Shown: in pieces, positions 22,158 through 34,834 of the stretch
Layout: each line of letters starts with the position of its first letter
Numbering within the stretch: position 1 is the first letter of the stretch
NCBI GenBank assembly: GCA_014549065.1
Contig: JACDOX010000087.1
Span: 2,274,931-2,338,930, forward strand
Direction of reading: 5' to 3'
DNA: 64,000 nt
DNA from: Cardinalis cardinalis
Lineage: Eukaryota > Chordata > Aves > Passeriformes > Cardinalidae
Translations under genes and position numbers: made by a program
Notes under the pieces: generated by a model
What the model was told of the DNA's origin: nothing
Database searches by the model: none
Seen by the model: only the letters and a program-made list of their open reading frames with translations

Positions 22158-25100
22158 AAATATTTATCATTTCTAGATGATGCAGTAAACTGTTTTACTT
22201 TGGTTCATGTTTCATTTTGAGCTTTCTTTTTGCTATATTTTTTTAATTGGACAAGTAACAAGATTTTTTGACAGTGATTTTATTGTACAAATGTAAAGGT
22301 GATTTCAGTACTAAGAGATTTTCTCAATATATTTTCAATTTCCTGTCTGTCCTTATGTTGAATAGTTTGTACAGGTAAAATATTACTAGTCCTTAAATTA
22401 AATTGTAATGGAAAGTGTTAAATGATATTTTTCATGGACCTTCTGTAAGAAATGCTAAAACTGAATGAAATATAGCTTGGGTAATATGAAACCATACCCT
22501 GGCTAGATATTGGAACTTCTCTTATCTATTTGATTTGCTTCAAGATTGCTGATGTAGGAGCTATCCAGAAAAAGCTTTTCNCAAACCACCCTCTCCCATT
22601 TGCCACCTTGGTGCCAGTATTCTTTCACGTGATTCTCTTGTACTGTTATTGTAGAAACTATTTTCAATACTGGTTTACAGTTGCCACTTAAAATTCAGCT
22701 CTTAAAACCACAATAACAGCATCACTGTTTGGAGGCTGTGAAACAATAGAGCAACTGGTTCTTAGCAAAACTGGTTCTTAGTTCTTTGAGCTAAAGAACC
22801 AAAATTGTTAAAAGGCAGCTGGAGAAAGCAAAGACTAAGAAGTCAGGGTCTGGAGGAGCAGCTGTTTTGGTTGTTAATAATGAAGTAAAAATCTGTGCTC
22901 AGCCTCATAATCTTTGAGAGCACAGGTCCTTTTGTGGTCAACCCATATGTTGCCTTGCTTCTTGCAAGTAGGTAACCCTTTTAATAGGAATAATTGAATC
23001 TTAAATTTCAGACTGTACGTTTTTCCTAAACTAAAAAAAAAAGAGAAAAAAGAAGAAAGTTTGTGGGTTTGTTTGTTTGTTTTTTGTTTAAGGTGCTATG
23101 CAAAGAATTCTTTTCAATGCAAATGAGTTCAATTGTCAACTTGAAGATATTATTCAGCTTTAAACTTCTTTGGTCATCATTGCTTAAAGATATTTGAGTT
23201 TGCAAAATTCAGTGCAGTGTTGGAAGAAGTGACTGTGGAGGCTACACAGAGACAGTTTTTGGTCCTTTCCATGAGGAGAGCCTGATTGTTTTTCCTGTAC
23301 ATAGCTGTTGGATGAGTGTTCATAGCAAATAATTTACTTTATAGTATNGAAGCAAACACATTCTGTCAGGTCTTCCTATAGTGCTGAGGTCAAAAAAGGA
23401 TGTGTTTTTATACCATGTGAAAACACCCCTCTCCAGATCCTATTTTGAGCGATGCCATCAAAACCAGGAACCCAACCCCTTACTGACTATTTGACAAATG
23501 CTGGGGTAAAACGCAGGCACCAGATGTGCTGACCCTGAATTNTCTGTTCCCTCCAAGTGCTGCTTGGCCGGGAGCCCCATCCATAGGTGAGAAGTGGGAT
23601 TACTTCTGGGGTGGGATCTCCTTTCCTCTAGTCNCAGGGAGTATTGCCTGTGCAAGATCAGCAGCTGCTGCTGCAGTAGGAGACACGTCATGTACAGCGA
23701 TTTCAGCTTTTTGCAGGAGGAGAGGGAAGTGATGGCTCTCTAATGCTTTGATGACTGAGCTATCACTTGGAAGTGGTGTCTTGCATTATCTCAGCTTGCA
23801 GATCCAGTACTCAGACAGGTTTTACAGGGCTGAAGCTGCTCTTCACAGACCACCAGGGAGCAAATTGCCACATGCCTGGTAATTACTACATCAGAGGGGT
23901 TTGATTTTTTTTGACAATATCTATTCTTCAACATCCACTTTGTAAAAAAGATGTTCCCAACCAGACAACAGGTCAGATCCCCAGTGAAAACTAGCTCTTC
24001 CTTTTGAATGTCCTGTGTTCTGTAACTTACCTGATTGATCTGGTCACGCAACAAGAAAAATTCTGAGAACAGTGAAAAATATTATTCTTGGCAATTCAGC
24101 AGCATATTNTTTTTAAGATGGTAGAAATGTTAACAGTCAATTACTGCATCTGATGCTTCCAAATCTGATGTCATTGATTCCTCTTACCCTTATTCTAGGA
24201 ATTCTATGCAAATTTTCCAAGTGTGTTTATTAATAAATATTTTTATATTTTCTCTGGTTGCTTATGTAATAGGTGAGTGTGTCTTGGTAAGTTATAATGA
24301 TGAGTTAGACTGATACTTCACCCAATTTTCTTCTCTGTTTATATTTGAAGTGTAATTTTATCTGTCTCATCTTTTTATGTAGCAATTTCAGTGTTAATTC
24401 TCACAAGGAGATCAACAGTGAATTTGCCTCTGGCAGTCAGAATCAACAACAGAATCTTTTTAATATTTAGAGATGGATGTATATTTTNGCTTTAGTGTTG
24501 AAGCTCTATCAGGCATTGCAAGATTAGTTCTCTACAAAAGGTCTGTGGTTTAATATCTGGAGTGTTGTGATATTTGGGTGCATCCAGGGTTATCTGTGGG
24601 GTGTGTAGGANCAGTGCTTTCATCTGGTTTGTGCCTTACCAAAATGAGTTGTCCCATGAAGTTCTGAGTCAAAGCTCAAGCAAAGAGACATGTCTAGAAA
24701 TGAAGGCTAAGTTTTGTGCTTCCACATGGCTCAAATTGTTCTCTCACGGTTGAGAATGTGTAACANGGCTTCTTAGATTGTTTCTCTTAGCTATTTGCTC
24801 CTATAATCAGTGANTTACTGTAAAACTGACCCTTAGAAAAGAACAGGAAAGAAATGAGCTGGAGCAGCTTGGTTGGAGTGCAAAATACAATGCCAGATCT
24901 GCATCATGTCCGTCTGAGCTGCGTGTGATGGACAAGGTGATGGGCATGCAGCAGTGCAATAATGTGGAAGGACACAGAAAAATGCTCTGTGGCTGAGTGG
25001 GGAAAGGGTGGAAAAGAAAAAGTTTAAACTTCTGAGTGTAGGGGGGAAGAAAACTCCAGGAAAAAATCCCACAAACCCCTGCTCCACCGTCTTCTCTGAC

Positions 25101-28100
25101 ATTTTCTAATGCTTAACAAAAGGTCAGAAAAATTTCCACACCAGAATGTATCCTCTTGTGGGTTTTCTTGGAAAAGCCATTCAGATAATTTTCTCATAAA
25201 TTTAATATTCAGAGTTGGGGTTGTCTTCCCCTTGGTGAATAATCTTTACAGGGAAATATGATCTGAAACTGTTAATGAATTTAGGTCAAATTCAAAGAGT
25301 TTTCAATGTAGAGTTATAAATGAATGTGGGTGCCTTAAGTAGGCCAAGTTTTAAAGCAGTCATGTAATATTTGGGGGAGCAACAATCAGTTTGTTTTTTT
25401 TTTTTTGAAACCTGTTTCATAGTACAACTTGACAGGGTGACACAGCATCATCTTGGTGTAGGTTGTTTTTTGGTTTTTTTTTCTGAGCATCTTCTATGCA
25501 CAAGGTGATGTGCAAATGATTAGAGAATGTGATGGATTAATTTAAGGAACCTCAAAGTCAAATGACATATCACAGCTGATCTGAGTCTCAAAGAACCNGA
25601 ATGCAGCAGTCAAGCTTTCTGTGATAGATGGGATGTTTGGGTGATTGCCTCCTCAGCAGAACAAAAAAAAAAAAGGTGGATGTGAACCTTGCATTTCTTA
25701 ACATATTTCAGTCAGAGTTATGCTTCATACTGGGTTCAAACTTCCAAGCTTTCTTTATCCAAATGAATTCTGCTGTTGGGGAATATTTTTGTTTTGAAAT
25801 ATTTAACCACTTCCCCATATTTCAGTGCTATATCAAGAGACTTGGTTTACTGTAGGGAAAGAATTGGGTGAAACTGGCTTCATGCAGCTTTCCATTGCAA
25901 ACAGCACTAGGAAACTGTCACAAGAGAGCTTTTGTAGAGACAACCATTTGCAGACATTTTCAGTCTTCCCTCAACATTTTGTAATCCAATATGGTTTTAA
26001 TGAAGCTCTGGGTTGGACCAAAACAGGTGATGATGCAACATGAGAGCCCCTGCCTTCCTTCCTTCCTTGTTACACCAGGGAGGAAAGGCAGATTCACTGG
26101 TAACATTCTTGTATCAGTATAGTCAGTCCTGAGGAAAATATTCAGGCGGTTTCTCTGGGCCCTTGATCTACTCTGCTGGCAAAATTCTGCCACATAAACA
26201 GTTATGCAGTAGTGTGTGGCCTAACATAANGTTCACATTTGCACATTCAGTTAATCTTTCTGGAACAGAAGTGTGAAAAGAGTAGGAAAAAATTAAGTCT
26301 GAGAACCAGCAGTTCTGGCCCTTCTGTTCTTTATATGAAAAGAATGTAGCAAAGATTTCCATATTTTGGCTTGTAGTCTTAATTTTTTTGAAATTGCTTT
26401 ATTGAGTTGTCCTTGGAAGAAATGAAAATTTTTCCTTAAATGCATATTTTATTTTTGCAGTAACAGTAGAACAACAATTTGTTATTTAAAAAAAATTACT
26501 GAAAATAATTTTGATTTATTCAATAAGTAGTAAGTGGAAAACCCAACTTTATCAATGCTTCCAGGCACAAAAAATGCTGCACTTTCTCACTCTGAATACA
26601 CTCATGCAAACAAAACAGACTTTTTAAAATACATTATGGGTTGAAAAATGAATTGCCAGAGAGTCTTTGAACTAACAGATATTAAGACATGAATTGCATG
26701 TGTTGTTTATAGTTTAAGAGTATTTCTAGAGATCTGTGTATTTTGTGTTTGAAGCAATGCAACATCCAGTCTTCAATGGAAGGTGTTTAGAGCCAGCACT
26801 GTCTTTGCTGACTTACCAGTGGTTTAATAAAGAAAGACACAGATTTAGAGTGAGGTAGCTTGGGCAATGGGCCATTAACTGCACTGAAGTGCCACTAATG
26901 CAAGGAGACATATTAATAATGACAATGGCAATGTCATTGATGATGAAAAATACAACTTCTGCANGTCATGCAAGTTCTATTTTTCCCCCCAGGAGTTGCT
27001 GTTAATTGCCCTTTCCCCAGTCTCCATTTGCAGCTTTGTTTCTCACTCTTTCTTCTGACTGTGGAAACTAACACAATGTAAAACCTAGAATAGAATAAAA
27101 ATATCAACAACTGTGGTGAATCATCTGGTTTATACTGTAAGCATATTGTCCACAGGTGTAATATTAAACTTGTTAATAAAAAGCTTTCCTGATGCATAAA
27201 AAAATGAGTGGTTTACAGATATAACCCTCGTGAGTTTTGTCAGCTGATATTCAGAGGGAATATAAATTGCTGCACAAGTACAACTTCGCAGCAGGATGTT
27301 CTTTAGATGGATACCTGAAAAACCTATGATTTTGCTGATGGAAGGGGATGGCACAAAGTCTGTGCAACAGATAAATCCATACTTACAGGTGAATTCTGCC
27401 CACAGAAATATTCTCTAAATTCATTGCTTAAGCCCTTGCTCTTTGCATTATGTATCCACATATCACCTGTTTATGGTCTATAATGCAAAGTTTGGGTGAC
27501 ATGCTGCCTTCCCATGAAGGGAATTGCAGTAGCAAAATAAGAATTAATGGAAAAATACAATTAGGAACTAAATGGCTGTTTGTGCTGTTTGTTACTGTGT
27601 TCAATGTTAATGCTCAGTTTCCATAAATATTCAGTTATTTATGTATTAGCATTTCATTAGTGAAAAATGAATTTCTACTTATAGGAAACTGTAGTGAAGA
27701 ATATTATGGCTGTGCTTTTTGAAGTGCTTCCAGAAACCACTCCAAAGTGTCTCTTGCTGAGCTCCAAATGAGGAGGGCTCTGTGCTGTAGGGCTGAGCAT
27801 TTCCAGGATGCTGTGCAGCAGTGTTCAGGAGGGAGCAATGCCAAAAGTGGGCTATCTTAAACTGCAACTTGGCTGGCTAAAAAAATCTGTAGTAAACTGA
27901 CAGTAGNCCTGATCCCCATCTGAAAGTTGGCTGAGTGTCTTGTAGCCTGTTATTTCACCATTTCTCACCGCTTCAAGCAGACCTTGAAGCATAATGAGCA
28001 TTAATACAGTTTGAGGTAATCTTGCTGTGCCTCTGTAAAGAGAAATANAGGTAAAAATAGCTCCTTTCCAGGTGGATTATAATCTAAATTACTTGAGAGC

Positions 28101-28620
28101 AACACAGACTTTCTCAGCTGCAGCCCAGGGAATGTTTATGACCCTCTCAGACACCTGGGAGGGTGTCAAAGCAAACAGTTCAGTGGCAGTANCTCCTGAG
28201 CTGTCTTTGATAATGCACAGGCAGATGTTTCTCCTTACATCAGTTTTTCCCTTGGCCCTGACTTTGCTGCAGGTGTGCAAGGTGAAGTTATTGGTCTCCA
28301 CCTGGAGAGATGATTAATCCCTTAACCAGCAGCCATTAATCCATTAGCCTCTGAGCTTGGTCTTCCAACCATCAGACCTCTCCATCCCTCCTGAGTGCGA
28401 NCAGCAGAATTTGGATACAAGACTCTGGTTGGAAGTCTCACCAAATATCAGGTAGATGCTGTCTGCTACTGTCCCATCATCTACTAACCTGGTCATTTGA
28501 TNACAGGAGGTGGTCAGGTTGGTCTGGCAGGGTTTCCTCGTGGTAAACTCTTGTTCACTGTTCCTAATTGCTTTCTGTTCTTTCATGAGTCTAAAAATGT
28601 GCTCCAAGAAGATTTTCTGC
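22158..28620. other. Non-coding AT-rich DNA with short microsatellites
   Basis: A (GTTT)n stretch lies near 23067-23090, a T13 run near 25394-25406, an A12 run near 25662-25673, and a (TTCC)n run near 26054-26068. A duplicated 13-mer lies at 22753-22781. No gene, RNA or interspersed repeat could be recognised. Confidence 0.5.
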
Positions 28621-28623
28621 CTG

Positions 28624-28665
28624 TTTGTTTTTTTTGTTTGGGTTTTTTTTGTTTTTTTTTTTTTT
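28624..28665. repeat. T-rich/TTTG low-complexity tract
   Basis: Runs of T up to about 14 long, separated by G, GGG or GTTTG. It is a simple low-complexity tract, complementary in character to the A/C-rich tracts elsewhere in the window. Confidence 0.85.
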
Positions 28666-31600
28666 AGTCAAGCAAAGTGTATAATTTGAAAACAGGACAC
28701 TTTGCATAGCATTGACAATTAATGCCTGCCTGATGTTACATTTAATGAACAGTTCTGTAAAAAGGATAAACAGTGTAAGCCATCATATTTGGGAAGNATT
28801 TTAACTGGGTAATTAGCAGCAACAGCCAAAGTATATCACTATTNGCATGTATCAGTAAACTTGCTGGACTACTTTTCATACAATGTCTTTTTTTTTAATA
28901 AGTTTCACATTTTGACATTTGGTGAAAGCATTGTGAGTGTTAATACAGGACAGAGCCAAGAGAATGAGGGTATGAGAGCATTCTCTTATAGGATTTTCTT
29001 GCAGGATTCTTAACAGATGCGTAGCTTCAGTTTCTNTAAGAATATTAACTTAGATGGATTTTGAGATATTGGTGGAATAAGACTGTGTAGCCTTTTAGAA
29101 AAGAAGAACAAAACAGATATAAGCTGATTTTTCAGATTTGCTTACAAAACCAGTTAATTTCATGATGTCAAATCTATATTTTCCCTGACTGTTTTGCTTT
29201 TTTCTGTACCTGAACTTACATTAAAGCTGGATGTGTTTTGGCTGCACATTTAGGGAACTGGGGTGCCATACCATGTTTTCTNAACTTAAAATGTAGTTTG
29301 AGTTGTTTTTTTTTAAATTTAATAAATACTTGGAAGATACTAGGAACCTTGTGCTAGTTAAATAGAACAGATTCATGGAGATTGACTTATAGAGGTCTCA
29401 GAAAAGGGCAGAGAGAGGCACATGTAAGAAAAACCTCATTTTGTAGAAAGTGAGAGTGTAAATGAGGTAACAGCTTTGTTCTTTCAGCATTTGACTGTGA
29501 GTTGAGNATATCTGAATATCTGAAACTCCAGTACCACAGCACAAAGTGAAGGACAGCATTCAGCTGGGCTCAGTAGCAGCATCCACAGGTGCTGAGCAAC
29601 ATTNGATTTGTGCTGGTGATGCTCCTGTAAGGATGTTGTTTTGAAGTTTTGTATTCTATGTAAGTAAGAAAGGCTGCCTATGAAAGGCTCTTAATCCCAA
29701 AGATATGAAGGGAATCAAACTTNTAGGATTGAGAATTGTTACTGCACCCATGTAACTTCAGAGTAGTGGTTGAAAATCAAAGAACAAGCATGGAGGAAGT
29801 CATATGCATTCANCATGGAAATATAGGTGAGGTTGTCTTGGAAGTGATAATGCAAAAAAATCCAATACAAGCAAATACCTGCAGAGTTATTAATGACTTT
29901 TTTCTAAAGGGCAAAATTCAAGGGCACAACAAAGATCTACAGGATAAGCACAGTANTTGTTTTGCAACTGCTACCAGCCTGTGAATTCTTAGTTTAATTT
30001 GTATTGAAAAAGGATGCTTTTAGTAATTGCAATAGATTTTCACTAAAACAAATATNTATTTGGTAGAAATCAATGCATTTTAATTTGTGCACTACATTGC
30101 CATCATGTGTCGTGTATCCAGGTGTGTGCTTTGGGCCAGCATAGAGGAATATGAAGGAACAAAACATGTTTTTCATTTGAACATCTTTTCTGCTTCTTCA
30201 CTTTTTAATGCCNCTACCTCAGTTGTTCCCTCTTTTCAGGCCAATTCCTTTTCTCTTTCTATGGGATTTTAAGAGTTCTTTCCTTAAAGTCTTTGTCATA
30301 TGAAGTCATAAACAGATACATNGAGAATATCTTCCACATACCACTAGGAGATTTCTCTTGTTTGTGCTTAGGGTGGGATGATAATGTACATAGTGGGATG
30401 GTAATGCTGTGTCATCATTGTTCTGGTAAGTAAGTGGAAAACTTGGACAATGGCATTTGTTTCATGGTCCCTCACTTGGAGTGTGAAAAGAACACGAATG
30501 TTACTGTACAAGTATACTGTGATAATAACAATGGTAGCTGAATTGAGGGTATTTATGTCCAGTGAAGATGCTTCCTTGGGTTTCAGTCTTAAACTTCACT
30601 GCTGTGAGGTTTCTCCTGAACTTGAAAATTTGTCCTCTCCAACTGGCTGGTCTGTAGAAATGCAGAGCTNAGAGTTTTTATTAGTAGAGGGGAAAAGGCA
30701 GTTATTTCAAGTATTTATTGGAAATAATCTAAGGGATCTTGTCACTCAATGTAGCTGCACACAACTGTCTTGATCTGTAAATCAGTGATTTCCTTCATAG
30801 GAAGTTCTTCAGTTCCAGTCTTGAGTTTCTAATTCTATATTCCTGCTCCTTTCTGTATCTTGGGGAATACACTGGGTGCGACAGTAAATATTGTGGATTA
30901 CAGTAAACCAATTTAATTTCTGTGAGTCTGAGACTTCTGATGCAGATGTTTAATGAAGTGAGCTGGTTCCCCACTGACTTTGCATTACCATTTTGAGTAA
31001 TTTTTCTAACTTGTAGTGCTTTTTGTACAATCTTGTTGAAGTAAAAATAGCAGCTGTCTTGAGTTTTTCCTGTGCAGCATTCCAAGGAAATAATCACTTT
31101 AGTTCANACAAACAAGTTGATAATAGCATGGTGGTGGGGAAATCTGAAAACCAACATTANGGCTTTTAAGGATGAGAAAACATCNGGCTAGAAATTTTTC
31201 AGGATTTTGGGAAGAAAAAAATTACACTAAGNAAATGTGTTCTTAAACTGCAGCTGAATTTTTGAGGGGCAATAATCCCTTTTTCAGAAGCTTTTCATAG
31301 ACTGGTTTTACTTGTGTATTGTGACTCTCAGGATTTCAGAATTAGGGTGTGAATTGAATTTTAGAATTTTCAAATCAAAAAAAGGTATTAAAGTAATTTT
31401 TAAATTTTTAAAGTAAGTAATGTTTAGTGTTTTGTAATAGTGAGAGTCATGTGATACATGTGGTTGATGCTAGGAGTAGAAAATGGTCATTCCAATGAAA
31501 CTGAAATAAAGGGACCAAGAGACCTCCTGTAAGACCAAATAAAACCAGGAGTAATTATAGGTGAACTTAGACCTGCTTGACTGGCAGGACTGTGAACAGA

Positions 31601-34229
31601 GTTTGTGGGGTGGGACTGTGCAGGAGTCAGAGCTGNTGTTGCCTGTGCAGGTGCAGGGAGGGTGGCAGGAGGTGAGTTTTCCTTAAAGATGTGACCTGTC
31701 CCCTTTAGGAGATGCTGCCTCTTCCCTGTGGGAGTGGTCCCTGCTGCCTGGCACATATGGTGGGTGGACTACTCTGAGTAAAATGATGCACTGGTTCTAC
31801 TAATTAAGAGCTTTATTAATTGAAAGGGTGAATAGTTGTGCTATAAAAAGATACTAATTTAGTTTGAAGCTTAAACATAGGACTTTGCTGGTTCATATTT
31901 ATGGTTATTTAAACCAAAGCTCTATTTCTACTGCTCAAAATAGCACCATACCAATCCCTTATTATTATTTATTGCTTTTATAATTGTTTTATGTAATTAT
32001 TTGCTTCCCTTTTCCCATCAATCCTGGTTCTTGTAAAAGTATCTTCTGTAAAACAAGAACAGCAGCCAAATGTTTACCTTGCCACTCATGGGTGTATTTA
32101 TCAGGCTCTCAAAAGGGAATCACTTACTGTGACTTAGCTTTAATAAAAAAAAAGTATGATCTGTCTCTTGCATATTGGATGAACTCNGTCATCCCTTGCA
32201 GCTTCAGTGGGAGAGAGTGCAGAGTCTTTAACNCTGGCTGCAGTGTTAAAGATGCTTTTAGCAGATAAAAAAATTAATTCTGAGANGAAGCATGAAAGGC
32301 TGAAAACAAGAAAATAAAGGACTGGACTGAATACCATACCTTAAGAAAGCAATGTATCTCAAATATATATTTGAGAGAGAAGTTGCTGAAATTCCCATTT
32401 TCTGGAAGGCTCCTTCTGTCATGTCTCTCTGTGTGTGATCNCCCACTGCTATGTGATCTGTTTGTACTCTGGGAGGTTTCTGTGGCGGGTAGATTTTACA
32501 TAAAAAAAAATCTAGTATTCTGGAATACTTGTTTTTACCCAGTGTTTATGCTATTGCTTCATTCTCTGAATACTCTGACTTGCACTTAGTAAAATTGTTC
32601 AAGTTTGCACAACCTGGAATTTACCTCTTGCCCCTGTATCACAATGTGCTATGAGCTGCTTAGTTGCAGCTCCTGGTTTTTCATTTCACGCAAACATTAA
32701 AAAAATATGGATTCAACCCTGTTTTATTAAGCTGGAATTTGGTGTTCAGCTTTGGCCAAAATAATTATTTGACCTAAAAGTAGAAATTCTGTACCCTGGA
32801 AAGATACAACTTGTCTTAAAAGNTATTTTCTAAAATAGTTTCCCCAGTCAGTCCCCCAACTGCAGGGGGTCCTTGCNTTTCACTGGAGGGGTCCTTAAGG
32901 ACAAGCAGCTGGACACAATCAAGATTTTTTTTCCCCTCTGACAGTGCTTTGAGCAGATTCAGAAATAANAGAGCAAAGTTGAGGCATCCCAGCACACGTA
33001 CAAGGTGACCAATTACATGGAATTGGCCTTTGAGTTGAATGGTTGAAAAATGAGGAGTTGTAATGGTATAAATGTTGTCCATTTAGGAGAGTTAAAGCTC
33101 ATGCATCTTGTATTATTACCTGCAGGGAAATCCCTATAAATTTGTTATATCGTATTTTTTTAGAATTTTATCTTTTATGTTGAAATGAGTTCAGCCACAG
33201 GAAATCAGTAATTCTGGGGAAATATTTCCTGCAAAGCAATTGAGCAAATTCAGAACCTATTTTTTTATAAAATCCAAGACTCTTTTTTTTCCCTGAAAAA
33301 TACAGCCTTTATATATAAAAGTATATGACATTTCACTTAACTGTATCTCAAGCTTTGCAAGAGACCCTAGTGGCCTTTCAGGGGAGTGAGTCTTTATCAG
33401 GATTTATTCAGTAAAATTCAGGTTCTCTAAGCTCTAGGAATCATCTGCAATTCTTCTTCCTCCACAAAATCAGGTGTGTCTGATGTTAAGATGGGTAGTA
33501 CTGCTTCCCTAAAGAAAATACACTAGAATCTTCCTGCTGAAGGCCAAATCCTAATAAATCTGCAAAAGAATTCCTTGCTCTAGTATCTTATTGCTTATTC
33601 TTCTGTTTTATTTTCCAGTCAACCATATTCAGATAAAAACCTACCCCCAGCTCCGGTAAGGGCTAAAAGGAATATGAAATGCTAGGCTGAAGTCCACGTG
33701 GAGATTGCTAGGGACTGCTTCTGACAGCAAACTGGTGCCTTTCCAAGTAAATTTCAAATAACTAGCTAGTTCATTAAGGTGCTCAAGTCACCTCATCTTA
33801 GAATATTTGATCTCCAAAATGAAATAACACCTCATTTTCTTGTCACCGAATGTATTTGATCACAATGCTTGAAAGTGTGTAATTTCAAAGCAGACATGCC
33901 TACCCTCAATTACTGTCCTGACCTTTTACTGTTCCCTCCTACTATCAGATTAAGCTATTTTAATGTTTGTTCTCTAGTATTTATTTAAATTGAGCTTTAT
34001 TCCGGAGANCTGGTTTCTAATAGTCAGTGTCTAGGAGTCATCTCAAATATTTTGTTGGTTTTGGTGCAATACTGGAAAAATGGAGAAGGGCATGAACATA
34101 AATTTCAGTGGTTTGGTTCTAATCGTGCTCAAGAAATCAAGCAGCCCTTTTGAAAACCGATGGCTTTGCTGTGATGTTGTAGGCACAAAGCTATTTTCTG
34201 GTTTAACCTAAACCCTCCTGGAGAGCCCA
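28666..34229. other. Non-coding AT-rich DNA
   Basis: Nothing recognisable beyond a perfect 20-bp palindrome at 32357-32376 and a 20-bp-period duplication near 30373-30406. Open frames are short and unassigned. Confidence 0.5.
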
Positions 34230-34570
34230 GGCTCTGAGACACACGGGAGGGGATGAGGATCAGACCTGACAACAGATGCTGTTGCTGTCCCCAGCCATTT
34301 GCTCCGTCATTGTGATGAATGTGTCTGACCCCGAGGCAGGGATGTCCGCTCTGCTCTCAGCCAGGTCCTGAGGAGCAGCAGTTTTCAGTCGGCTGGGGTG
34401 GTAATGAACTTCTGCCGTGCTGTGCCTTGCTGCGGGGGCCGCAGGCACCGCCTGGGGTGATGGGAGAGGGGGTTTGCCCGTGGAGCAGATGGGGGCTCTC
34501 TGGTACTGAGGTGGCAGCAAGGTGGCTGCAGACTTATTGCCCCGATTTTGGTCTGCAGTTTTTTCAGAGT
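34230..34570. other. GC-richer patch with about ten CpGs
   Basis: About ten CpG dinucleotides occur in 340 bp, including the cluster 'ctgcgggggccgcagg' near 34432-34447. This stands out against the depleted background but is well below the density of the island at 5085. It could be a weak CpG island, an old exon or a regulatory element. Open frames on both strands here are unlike any protein I recognise. Confidence 0.4.
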
Positions 34571-34731
34571 TTAAAGGGGTTGTAAAGCAACGGATTAGGT
34601 TCCAGTTAACTACTTCAGAGGTAAAAAAATAAGTGATGTAATTATTTCTGTCCTTTATGAAGAAAGGAAGAACAGGACCGCCCTCATCTGTAGCTTACTA
34701 AACTTACTATTCTACTCAAATTCCAATGAGT

Positions 34732-34831
34732 TTTTTGTTAAGAAAGCTAAAATTCTTGTAGGCTATGCAACTTCCAGATTAGCACCTGGAAGGTGCATAA
34801 CCTACAAGATTTCTGGCTTTCTTAACAAAAA
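34732..34831. ncRNA. 100-nt near-perfect hairpin (candidate structured RNA or palindromic element)
   Basis: The left arm (34732-34777, 46 nt) and right arm (34786-34831, 46 nt) are inverted copies that differ at only five positions. One of these still allows a G-U pair, and an 8-nt loop separates the arms. On transcription from either strand this would fold into a stem of about 46 pairs with four internal mismatches. That is longer and more regular than a typical microRNA precursor. Alternatives are a hairpin RNA giving small RNAs, a miniature inverted-repeat element, or a palindrome from template switching. No clean target-site duplication is visible. The structure is certain from the sequence; an RNA product is inference. 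Confidence 0.45.
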
Positions 34832-34834
34832 TGC

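Noticed and set aside
11183..28735. Shared 20-mer aattaatgcctg(t/c)ctgatgt near 11192 and near 28720
   Set aside because: One shared 20-mer with a mismatch is about what chance gives in 64 kb compared with itself.
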